DNA from: Spirochaetota bacterium
GTDB taxonomy: Bacteria; Spirochaetota; B62-G9
Assembly: GCA_026990615.1 (NCBI GenBank)
Contig: JALXDB010000037.1
Span: 1-8,955 of the forward strand
DNA length: 8,955 bases
Reading direction: 5' to 3'
A program made the translations under genes and the position numbers. Below the pieces are notes generated by a model. The model ran no database searches. It was not told where the DNA came from and saw nothing but the letters and a program-made list of their open reading frames with translations. Within the stretch, counting starts at the first letter, position 1; every line of letters starts with the position of its first letter. This document shows, in pieces, positions 1 through 5,961 of the stretch.

Positions 1-2
1 GT

Positions 3-38
3 ACATCAGATCTAAATCACATAATTCAGCAGGGCTGA
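3..38 (+). CDS. Possible C-terminal tail of an upstream gene (partial)
   Basis: One frame is open from the window edge and ends in TGA at 36-38, three bases before the rbsK start. It would encode a short tail, TSDLNHIIQQG. The close spacing is what a co-transcribed upstream gene would give, and the end of this frame would contain the rbsK ribosome-binding site (AGGG, 31-34). Eleven codons are too few to assign a family, and a second frame stays open to a TAG at 62-64, so this is only an inference from spacing. Confidence 0.3.
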   Translation, partial: TSDLNHIIQQG

Positions 39-41
39 GGT

Positions 42-1001
42 ATGAAGGGGATTGTTGTTGGTAGCGCCAATACGGATTTAATAATACATGTTGATAAGCT
101 GCCTGCTCTTGGTAATACAGAAGTGGGCCATGGATTTACCAGAGGACCGGGTGGGAAAGGTGCAAATCAGGCTGTATGCCTATCTCAGCTTGGAGTTGAT
201 ACACATTTTATTGGAAGATTTGGCAAGGATGAGTTTAGTAGTATCCTGATAGAGGACATTAAGAGTTATGGGGTCCGTTTGAACTATTCTGTGATAGATG
301 AGAAACGACAGGGGGGGGTTGTTTTCATTGTTGTAGATAAAACCGGCAACAATACGATGATAGCTGACTTTGGTTCTAATATGTATCTATCAGCAGAAGA
401 TATTGAAAATGCCGAAAAACTTTTTGATGATGCCGATCTGCTTTTACTGCAGTTCGAGGTTTCGGAGGAGGCAAACAAGAAGGCCATTTCTATTGCAAAG
501 AGAAATGACTGTAGAATTGTGCTAAATCCTGCTCCTTTCAGGATATTTGATCCTGAGATTCTCTCTAATGTTGATGTAATTACACCAAATCTCTTTGAAT
601 TGAGTCAGATACTGAAATATCTTGAGGGAAAAGATATTGTCAAACAGGACGAGATGGACATAGATAGAATTGAAAAAGCTGCAAGGATTCTGCTTGAGAG
701 GGGTGTTTCGTGCGTTGTTGTCACTCTGGGATCTAGAGGCTGCCTGTACCTTGATAAAAGTGAGGTTAGAAAATTTGGGACTTTCAGAGTACAGCCGGTA
801 GATTCTACCGCAGCAGGAGATACATTTACTTCAGCATTTGCTTTGAAGTATACCGAGGGTAAATCCATAGATGACGCTATCAGGTTTGCATCTGCAGCGG
901 CGGCTATTGTGGTTACCCGAAAGGGGGCTATCAAGTCAATTCCCACGATAGAAGAAGTGGAAGACTTCCTCCAGAGAAACAGAATTCAGAAATTTCAGTA
1001 G
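42..1001 (+). CDS. rbsK: Ribokinase, PfkB-family sugar kinase
   Basis: Probably phosphorylates D-ribose at O5 with ATP in the cytoplasm, feeding ribose 5-phosphate to the pentose phosphate pathway and nucleotide synthesis. The 319 residues match the usual ribokinase length (about 305-320) with no truncation. Visible landmarks are the N-terminal substrate motif with N10 and D12 (GSANTD), the first PfkB signature GGKGANQA at 37-44, NPAP at 162-165, TPN at 181-183, TLGSRG near 229-234, and the second signature DSTAAGDTF at 254-262. D260 in that signature is the expected catalytic base, and D254 and T256 lie where ribokinases bind their monovalent cation. The NPAP, TPN and TAAGDTF motifs favour ribokinase over fructokinase or adenosine kinase, but substrate cannot be proved from motifs and no ribose transporter or rbsR lies in the window. 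AGGG at 31-34 sits seven bases before the ATG. A run of eight G (311-318) lies in the reading frame. Confidence 0.9.
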   Translation: MKGIVVGSANTDLIIHVDKLPALGNTEVGHGFTRGPGGKGANQAVCLSQLGVDTHFIGRFGKDEFSSILIEDIKSYGVRLNYSVIDEKRQGGVVFIVVDKTGNNTMIADFGSNMYLSAEDIENAEKLFDDADLLLLQFEVSEEANKKAISIAKRNDCRIVLNPAPFRIFDPEILSNVDVITPNLFELSQILKYLEGKDIVKQDEMDIDRIEKAARILLERGVSCVVVTLGSRGCLYLDKSEVRKFGTFRVQPVDSTAAGDTFTSAFALKYTEGKSIDDAIRFASAAAAIVVTRKGAIKSIPTIEEVEDFLQRNRIQKFQ

Positions 1002-1092
1002 TGTTATATTTTCCCGGTTGAGTACTTTCTGCACTGTTGTGTAACCCTTTCAGTTCTTACTTCACAAATGTCCAGCCTCAGCCTTTATAATA

Positions 1093-1121
1093 TTGACTAT
1101 TGTGAATAAACTATTTATGTT
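1093..1121 (+). promoter_or_regulatory. Candidate sigma-70-type promoter for the ABC operon
   Basis: TTGACT (1093-1098, 5 of 6 consensus bases) and TATGTT (1116-1121, 4 of 6) are separated by exactly 17 bases. Transcription would start near 1128, leaving a leader of about 50 bases before the ATPase gene. An alternative pair lies just upstream: TATAAT at 1086-1091 with TTCACA at 1061-1066, but its spacing is a less favourable 19 bases. The rest of the 1002-1179 gap shows no gene and no convincing terminator for rbsK. Confidence 0.5.
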
Positions 1122-1123
1122 TT

Positions 1124-1143
1124 TTTATTAAATTATTAATAAA
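1124..1143. repeat. AT-rich inverted repeat at the predicted start of the ABC operon
   Basis: TTTATTAA (1124-1131) and TTAATAAA (1136-1143) form a perfect 8-base dyad around ATTA. It lies just after the predicted -10 element, where a repressor operator would overlap the transcription start. All pairs are A-T, so it is too weak for a terminator, and such dyads arise by chance in AT-rich gaps. An operator role is only a suggestion. Confidence 0.25.
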
Positions 1144-1179
1144 TAATATTCAAACTATACGAGGTAACGGGGGATCAAC

Positions 1180-2112
1180 ATGATCAAAATTGATGGTGTT
1201 ACAAAGATGTATGGGCAGGCATTGGCCGTGAAAAATATAAGTTTCGAAGTGGAAAGGGGCGAGATACTTGGATTCCTCGGCCCAAACGGTGCCGGAAAAA
1301 CGACAACGATGAGAATAATAACAGGTTATTTCCCTCCTACGGATGGAAATGTCATTGTTGACGGCTACAGTGTTCTCGAACAGCCCATTGAGGTTAAAAA
1401 AAGAATAGGGTATGTGCCCGAAAATCCATCAATGTATAAGGATATGAAGGTCCTTGAGTATATCAAATTTATAGGGGCCATTAAAGGACTTAAAAGAAGT
1501 GATTTAAAAAGAAACCTGGAAAGTGTTGTAGAAAAATGCTCTTTAGAAGATGTGGCCAACAAGAGAATAGGAGAACTTTCCAAAGGTTATAGACAGAGGG
1601 TTGCTCTGGGTCAGGCTTTAATAAACGATCCTCCTGTTCTTATTCTTGATGAGCCCACTTCGGGTCTGGATCCGAAGCAGATATTTGAAATCAGGCAACT
1701 CATCAAGTCGATGGCAGGAGAGAGAACAATTATACTATCAACTCACATACTGCCGGAAGTTTCAATGACCTGCGATAAGGTGGTGATTATCAACGAGGGC
1801 AGAATTGTTGCAGAGGATACAACGGAAAACCTCGGTCGTAGCTTCGCCCAGAGTTATCAGCTTGAGATGACCATTGACGGTAATCCTGAGGATGTAATGG
1901 AGATTTTCTCCCAGATACCTGGAATACTCAGAGTTGATAATGATAGGAACACCTATGTTGTGGATATAGAGAAGGACAAGGATATAAGAGCCGAACTCTC
2001 CAGGAAAATAGTGGAGAGCGGATTTGGACTGCTCGAATTCAAATCCAGGATGTTAAGCCTTGAAGAGGTGTTTCTTAAACTTGTTACAGAGGAAGAGGGG
2101 GTGAATGCCTGA
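1180..2112 (+). CDS. ABC transporter ATP-binding protein, GldA/ABC-2 type
   Basis: Cytoplasmic ATPase that powers the membrane protein encoded immediately downstream. The nucleotide-binding domain is complete: Walker A GPNGAGKT (34-41), a Q-loop region written YVPENP (78-83) with E in place of the usual Q, ABC signature LSKGYRQR (133-140), Walker B VLILDE (153-158), D-loop SGLD (161-164) and switch histidine H189. Residues after about 215 form the C-terminal extension typical of ABC-2 ATPases, which are around 300 residues, as here (310). A G-rich ribosome-binding site, GGGGGA, precedes the ATG by about six bases. The stop TGA shares its last base with the ATG of the next gene, which indicates translational coupling. 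GldG and DUF4340 partners identify it as the GldA-like subgroup, as opposed to a drug or sodium (NatA) exporter. The transported substrate is not known from sequence. Confidence 0.93.
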   Translation: MIKIDGVTKMYGQALAVKNISFEVERGEILGFLGPNGAGKTTTMRIITGYFPPTDGNVIVDGYSVLEQPIEVKKRIGYVPENPSMYKDMKVLEYIKFIGAIKGLKRSDLKRNLESVVEKCSLEDVANKRIGELSKGYRQRVALGQALINDPPVLILDEPTSGLDPKQIFEIRQLIKSMAGERTIILSTHILPEVSMTCDKVVIINEGRIVAEDTTENLGRSFAQSYQLEMTIDGNPEDVMEIFSQIPGILRVDNDRNTYVVDIEKDKDIRAELSRKIVESGFGLLEFKSRMLSLEEVFLKLVTEEEGVNA

Positions 2113-2888
2113 TGAGAAACATAGGAGAGATCTACAAGAGAGAAATTAAGTTCTATTTCACCACACCGGTTGCCTATGTGGTAATTGTTATTTTTACTGC
2201 AATATTTGGATTCCTTTTTTACAGAAATCTGATTTTCTATTCAAACCTTTCATATCAGATGATGCAGAATCCTTACTATGCCAGAAATATAGATCTGATT
2301 GTTGGCGTATTTTCGCCTGTTTTTAGTTCTATAAGTATAATCTTTTTGATGGTAATTCCACCAATATCCATGAGATTGTTTGCCGAAGAGAAAAAGACAG
2401 GTACAATCGAACTTTTATTTACATATCCGGTTAGAGATGTAGAGATTGTTATGGGAAAATGGCTGGCCGCTGTGACAATAGTATTTGTTATGCTGCTGTT
2501 GACAATTCCAGCACCATTTCTTGCATTTAAGTTTGCAGGCAGCAGTGAATGGGGACCGGTTTTATCGGGATACCTCGGACTGTTTCTCATGGGAGTAGCA
2601 TTTTTATCTCTCGGTGTTTTGATATCTGCTCTCTCTGAAAATCAGATAGTGGCTATAATTATTTCTTATGGAGCGTTGTTGGGTTTCTGGTTTATCGGAT
2701 GGGCTGTTGATCCTCATTCCGGTAAACAGATAGGAAAGATATTCGGAGAGCTGAGCATAATAGGCCATGTCAACGATTTTCTTAAAGGCCTTATAGATAC
2801 AAAAAACATTACCTATTACGTACTGTTTATATTTACAATGGTTTTCTTAAGTCTCAGGGTACTTGAATCGAAAAGGTGGAGGGGCTAA
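2112..2888 (+). CDS. ABC-2 type membrane permease, GldF-like
   Basis: Integral inner-membrane subunit paired with the upstream ATPase. About six hydrophobic segments are visible, near residues 21-43, 66-86, 115-138, 150-172, 176-198 and 232-248. The hallmark ABC-2 motif AEEKKTGTIELLFTYPV lies at 91-107; this cytoplasmic element probably contacts the ATPase. The N-terminus (IYKREIKFYFTTP) has the short amphipathic start common in the family, and 258 residues is close to the usual GldF length (about 240-260). A purine-rich ribosome-binding site, GAGGGGG, lies inside the end of the ATPase gene. The start codon overlaps the preceding stop by one base, and the next gene begins two bases after this stop, so the three products are probably made in fixed proportion. 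Subfamily assignment rests on the neighbours as much as on this sequence. Confidence 0.9.
   Translation: MRNIGEIYKREIKFYFTTPVAYVVIVIFTAIFGFLFYRNLIFYSNLSYQMMQNPYYARNIDLIVGVFSPVFSSISIIFLMVIPPISMRLFAEEKKTGTIELLFTYPVRDVEIVMGKWLAAVTIVFVMLLLTIPAPFLAFKFAGSSEWGPVLSGYLGLFLMGVAFLSLGVLISALSENQIVAIIISYGALLGFWFIGWAVDPHSGKQIGKIFGELSIIGHVNDFLKGLIDTKNITYYVLFIFTMVFLSLRVLESKRWRG
2878..2884 (+). promoter_or_regulatory. Ribosome-binding site that decides the GldG-like start
   Basis: GGAGGGG at 2878-2884, followed by a six-base spacer, leads directly to ATG at 2891. It overlaps an in-frame GTG at 2876, so that GTG cannot use it and is an unlikely start. Confidence 0.75.
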
Positions 2889-2890
2889 AC

Positions 2891-4480
2891 ATGAACAGGA
2901 AAGTTGAAAAATATCTATATGTACTGTCTCCAATACTTATTCTTGTTGGACTATTTTATTACTATATAACGAGAAGATTTGAACTGGTCTCCATAATAAC
3001 GATAGCGGCCGGTGTATTTGGAGGGATCCTATTCTTTGTAAGATTTTACGATGATATAGTAAAGAAGATTACTAAGAGAAAGATAAAATACGGGGTAAAC
3101 AGCATTATTATAACCCTTGTGGTTATAGCTCTTGTGGTTATAACCTATCTTGTATTGATGGATCATAACAAGAGGATTGATTTAACGAAAGCAAAGAGAT
3201 TTTCCCTTTCAGAGCAAACATTAAAGGTTTTAAAAAATATAAAAGAACCTGTTAATGTGTATGCATTTTATGCAAAACATCAGGATACAACTGCTTTGAG
3301 AGACCTGCTCGAGCAGTACCACTACTACAATAAGAAGTTTAACTTTGAATTTATAGACCCGGACCTGAACCCTTCAAAAGTTAAGGAGTTTGACATAGAG
3401 GAGTATGGGCAGATTGCTATAAAATATGGTGATAAAGTCGAGAAGGCCAAGGAGCCTACCGAAGAGGGTATCACAAACGCGTTGATAAAACTTACCCAGA
3501 AAGAGCTAAAGACCGTATACTTTGTCAAAGGCCATGGGGAAAAAAGTATAGAGGATTATGGGAACAATGGCTATGACAGGATAGCCGCAGCAATAAGAAA
3601 TGAAAATTACAAGGTTAAGGAGATACTCCTGATCCAGCAAAAAGAGATACCGAAGGATTGTGCAGTTTTGATAATTGCAGGACCTATAACGGATTATCAA
3701 CCCTATGAGATTAAGCTAATTAAAGACTACATAAACAAAGGGGGCAGGGTCCTTGTAATGCTGGATCCGAGTGAAAAAGGAGAGAAATTTAAAAACCTAA
3801 TTTCCATGTTGAACGATTATGGTCTGATACTAAAAGATGATGTAATTATTGATCCGTTGAGCAAGGTTCTTTCAGGTGACTATTTTATGCCCGTTGTAAG
3901 CAGCTACACCTACAATCCAATAACTAAGAACTTTAGAATTGCAACATTCCTGAAGCTGGCCAGAAGTGTTCAGGTAAAGGGAGAGCCGGGTAACAATGTA
4001 TTTACAAGGGTTGTTGCGAGAACCGCCGAATCAAGCTGGGCAGAAACTGATCTACAGGAGCTGTTTAGAGGAAAAGGAGCAAAGTTTAATAAAGGTGAGG
4101 ATATAAAGGGGCCTGTACCTGTAGTGGCCTACGCGAGAAAGGTGATTAAAGAGAATAACAAAAAAAATGATAATGAAAAAAGTAACAAGGCTGATAAGAA
4201 AGAGATAGAAGGGTATGTAATGGTTTTTGGAGATTCTGACTTTATTACTAACTCCATGTACCAGACACAGGGGAACAAAGATCTTTTCCTGAACTCGGTA
4301 AATTTTCTGGCTGACAGAGGGGAGATGATAACCATCAGGCCAAAACAGCAGGAGGCGGTGTATCTGACATTGACATCAAAACAGGGAAGAATTGTATTCT
4401 TTGTTATGATGATTTTAATACCTCTTCTTGTAATAGTTGTTGGACTTTACATAAATATCCAAAGGAGAGTTAAGTCATGA
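2891..4480 (+). CDS. GldG-family ABC auxiliary protein (ABC_transp_aux-like)
   Basis: Membrane-anchored partner of the ABC transporter with a large domain probably outside the cytoplasm. With the ATG at 2891 it has 529 residues. Three hydrophobic segments occupy about 8-27, 31-48 and 68-90, and a C-terminal helix lies at about 501-523, followed by a short basic tail. The family start motif DLTKAKRFSLS is at 97-107, directly after the third helix, then the GldG-type landmarks GHGE (214-217), GGRVLVMLDP (about 284-293) and FGDSDFITN (446-454). A Lys/Asn-rich low-complexity stretch (about 416-440) interrupts the fold just before GDSD, where GldG relatives often carry a variable charged loop. The gene begins two bases after the permease stop and overlaps the next gene by four bases (ATGA). 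Its biochemical role is unknown. It resembles an inactive sugar-binding or IFT52-like domain, but that is family knowledge, not something visible here. Confidence 0.87.
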   Translation: MNRKVEKYLYVLSPILILVGLFYYYITRRFELVSIITIAAGVFGGILFFVRFYDDIVKKITKRKIKYGVNSIIITLVVIALVVITYLVLMDHNKRIDLTKAKRFSLSEQTLKVLKNIKEPVNVYAFYAKHQDTTALRDLLEQYHYYNKKFNFEFIDPDLNPSKVKEFDIEEYGQIAIKYGDKVEKAKEPTEEGITNALIKLTQKELKTVYFVKGHGEKSIEDYGNNGYDRIAAAIRNENYKVKEILLIQQKEIPKDCAVLIIAGPITDYQPYEIKLIKDYINKGGRVLVMLDPSEKGEKFKNLISMLNDYGLILKDDVIIDPLSKVLSGDYFMPVVSSYTYNPITKNFRIATFLKLARSVQVKGEPGNNVFTRVVARTAESSWAETDLQELFRGKGAKFNKGEDIKGPVPVVAYARKVIKENNKKNDNEKSNKADKKEIEGYVMVFGDSDFITNSMYQTQGNKDLFLNSVNFLADRGEMITIRPKQQEAVYLTLTSKQGRIVFFVMMILIPLLVIVVGLYINIQRRVKS

Positions 4481-5901
4481 AGTTCTTCAGAAATGCTATA
4501 ATCCTTGTAGTAATCGGAATTCTGGCTGGATTCTCCTACTGGTATTTTGAGGTAAAAAAGGCCAAAGAGAAAAAGGAGAAAGAGGAAAAAGAGGCGCTGC
4601 TTTTTGAGCAAAAAGATGCGAAAATTACAAAAATAGTGATTAAAAAGAGGGGAGATAAAAAACCCATAATTGCCATAAGAAAGACAAAGAAAAAAAAGAA
4701 AAAGGAAGATGGCAAAGAAAAAGAGATAAACGTTGATTATTGGGTAATAACAAGCCCGGTGAACACAAATGGAGACCTCTACACACTGGACACCATGGCG
4801 AATGACATAAAAAAGGCTAAAAGAGAGGAGGTTGTATGGGACTCCCTGGAGAAAGAGAAGGATTACGGACTGGACAATCCCGAACTTTCGATAAGATTCA
4901 AATATGAGAATGATGACAGGGAAAGAGGGATTGATTTCGGAATTAAAACCCTCGATGGGAAAAAGGTATTTGCAAAAGTTGTGGGGCAGAACAAAATCTA
5001 TGCAGTTGCATCTGGGATTTATGATTCTCTTAACAAATCTCTTCTTGATGTCAGGGATAAGACAATATCTCCCTTTGGAAAAGAGGATATAGTTTCTATC
5101 TCCCTTATCTCACCTCATAATATGTTTACTTTGAAGAAGAGAGAAGATGGATGGTACTTTGTCGATGGTGTAAAGGCCTCGACTTCCAGAGTTGAACTTT
5201 ATGAAGGGCATCTAAGGTGGGGAAACTTCAGGGAGGTTGTAAAGGAAAAGGCCGAGTATAAGGACCTTGCTGAGTACGGACTGGATAAACCGCGTTTAAT
5301 TGTAAAATACGGGCTTAAGAAGGGCAAAGATTATATCTTTATTGTGGGCGATCCGATTAAAGAGGGAGATGTAACATACTACTATGCCACTAGGAACACC
5401 GATGATATGATATTTGAAGTAACATCGGACCTAGTAATGAAGCTGGATACGACTAAATTCCTTTTAAAGGATAGACATATATTCAACTTTAAGTATGATG
5501 ATGTTAACAAAGTGACGCTTAAAAATGGAGATAAGAGCTTTACCTTTATCAAAAAGGGTGAAGACTGGTACTTTGCGGATACCGATAAGAAGGTAGAGAA
5601 AGATTACAAAATCGACGGGATTATAAGGTCCCTCGAAGATGCAGAGTACGAGGAGTTTGAACCTATAAAGAAGGGTGATCCAAAATATGAGAAAACGGGA
5701 ATTGATAATCCAAAATATGAAGTTATCCTGTACTTTAAAGATGAGAATAGAAAACCGATAAAAGTTCTTGTATCCAAAAAGAACGAAAAAACTGAGAGGG
5801 TTTATATAAGCCCGGACAATGGTGAAACAGCCTACTATACATTCGGATATTTTGTCGACAATATACCTGAAAAGAGAAAAGATCTGATGGGTAGCGACTG
5901 A
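4477..5901 (+). CDS. DUF4340 protein with three repeated modules
   Basis: A protein of unknown function that accompanies GldG-type transporters. A single N-terminal hydrophobic segment (about 5-23) is a signal anchor; the rest is charged and probably extracytoplasmic. A Lys/Glu-rich segment (about 27-45) forms a likely helical stalk. Three related modules follow. Each has a beta-hairpin ending in an aromatic W motif (W89, W226, W364) and a later GLDxP-type motif (YGLDNP 130-135, YGLDKP 267-272, GIDNP 408-412), giving a period of about 137-140 residues. Module 1 carries an extra run of about 18 Lys-rich residues between the hairpin strands (around 67-84). AAGGAGAG about seven bases before the ATG is a strong ribosome-binding site. 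The ATG overlaps the GldG-like stop as ATGA. The gene ends the operon, 22 bases before a hairpin terminator. Binding partner and substrate are unknown. Confidence 0.85.
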   Translation: MKFFRNAIILVVIGILAGFSYWYFEVKKAKEKKEKEEKEALLFEQKDAKITKIVIKKRGDKKPIIAIRKTKKKKKKEDGKEKEINVDYWVITSPVNTNGDLYTLDTMANDIKKAKREEVVWDSLEKEKDYGLDNPELSIRFKYENDDRERGIDFGIKTLDGKKVFAKVVGQNKIYAVASGIYDSLNKSLLDVRDKTISPFGKEDIVSISLISPHNMFTLKKREDGWYFVDGVKASTSRVELYEGHLRWGNFREVVKEKAEYKDLAEYGLDKPRLIVKYGLKKGKDYIFIVGDPIKEGDVTYYYATRNTDDMIFEVTSDLVMKLDTTKFLLKDRHIFNFKYDDVNKVTLKNGDKSFTFIKKGEDWYFADTDKKVEKDYKIDGIIRSLEDAEYEEFEPIKKGDPKYEKTGIDNPKYEVILYFKDENRKPIKVLVSKKNEKTERVYISPDNGETAYYTFGYFVDNIPEKRKDLMGSD

Positions 5902-5923
5902 GATTTCAAAATATGATAGTTAT

Positions 5924-5961
5924 AAAAGCACCCTTTGACATAAATAAAGGGTGCTTTTTTT
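5924..5961. terminator. Intrinsic terminator between convergent genes, probably bidirectional
   Basis: A 13-bp perfect stem (5924-5936 with 5946-5958) has a GCACCC/GGGTGC core and a nine-base loop. On the plus strand it runs into seven T (5955-5961), a strong intrinsic terminator for the ABC operon. On the minus strand the hairpin comes right after the fusion gene's stop (5962-5960) and ends in four T that belong to the stem, so termination in that direction is likely but weaker. Confidence 0.88.

Noticed and set aside
2..64. Alternative upstream reading frame running to TAG at 62-64
   Set aside because: It would overlap rbsK by 23 bases and end in an odd sequence (GDCCW); the frame ending at 38, three bases before the ATG, fits better, though neither is proven.
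605..946. Minus-strand open frame of 113 codons inside rbsK
   Set aside because: It lies opposite conserved ribokinase motifs, has no ribosome-binding site or family resemblance, and is Ser/Leu-rich as expected of an antisense shadow.
1016..1054. Possible rbsK terminator using GGTT and AACC near 1016-1050
   Set aside because: Only four pairs across a loop of more than twenty bases and no T run after it.
1180..2112. Missing Q-loop glutamine in the ATPase as a sign of inactivity
   Set aside because: YVPE in place of YxPQ is common in this ABC-2 ATPase subgroup, and every other catalytic motif is intact.
2276..2590. Minus-strand open frame of 104 codons inside the permease gene
   Set aside because: It is antisense to a clear ABC-2 membrane protein and shows no recognisable motif.
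2876..2890. In-frame GTG at 2876 as the start of the GldG-like gene
   Set aside because: It overlaps the preceding coding region and the GGAGGGG ribosome-binding site that serves ATG 2891; the added residues MEGLN are simply the translated binding site.
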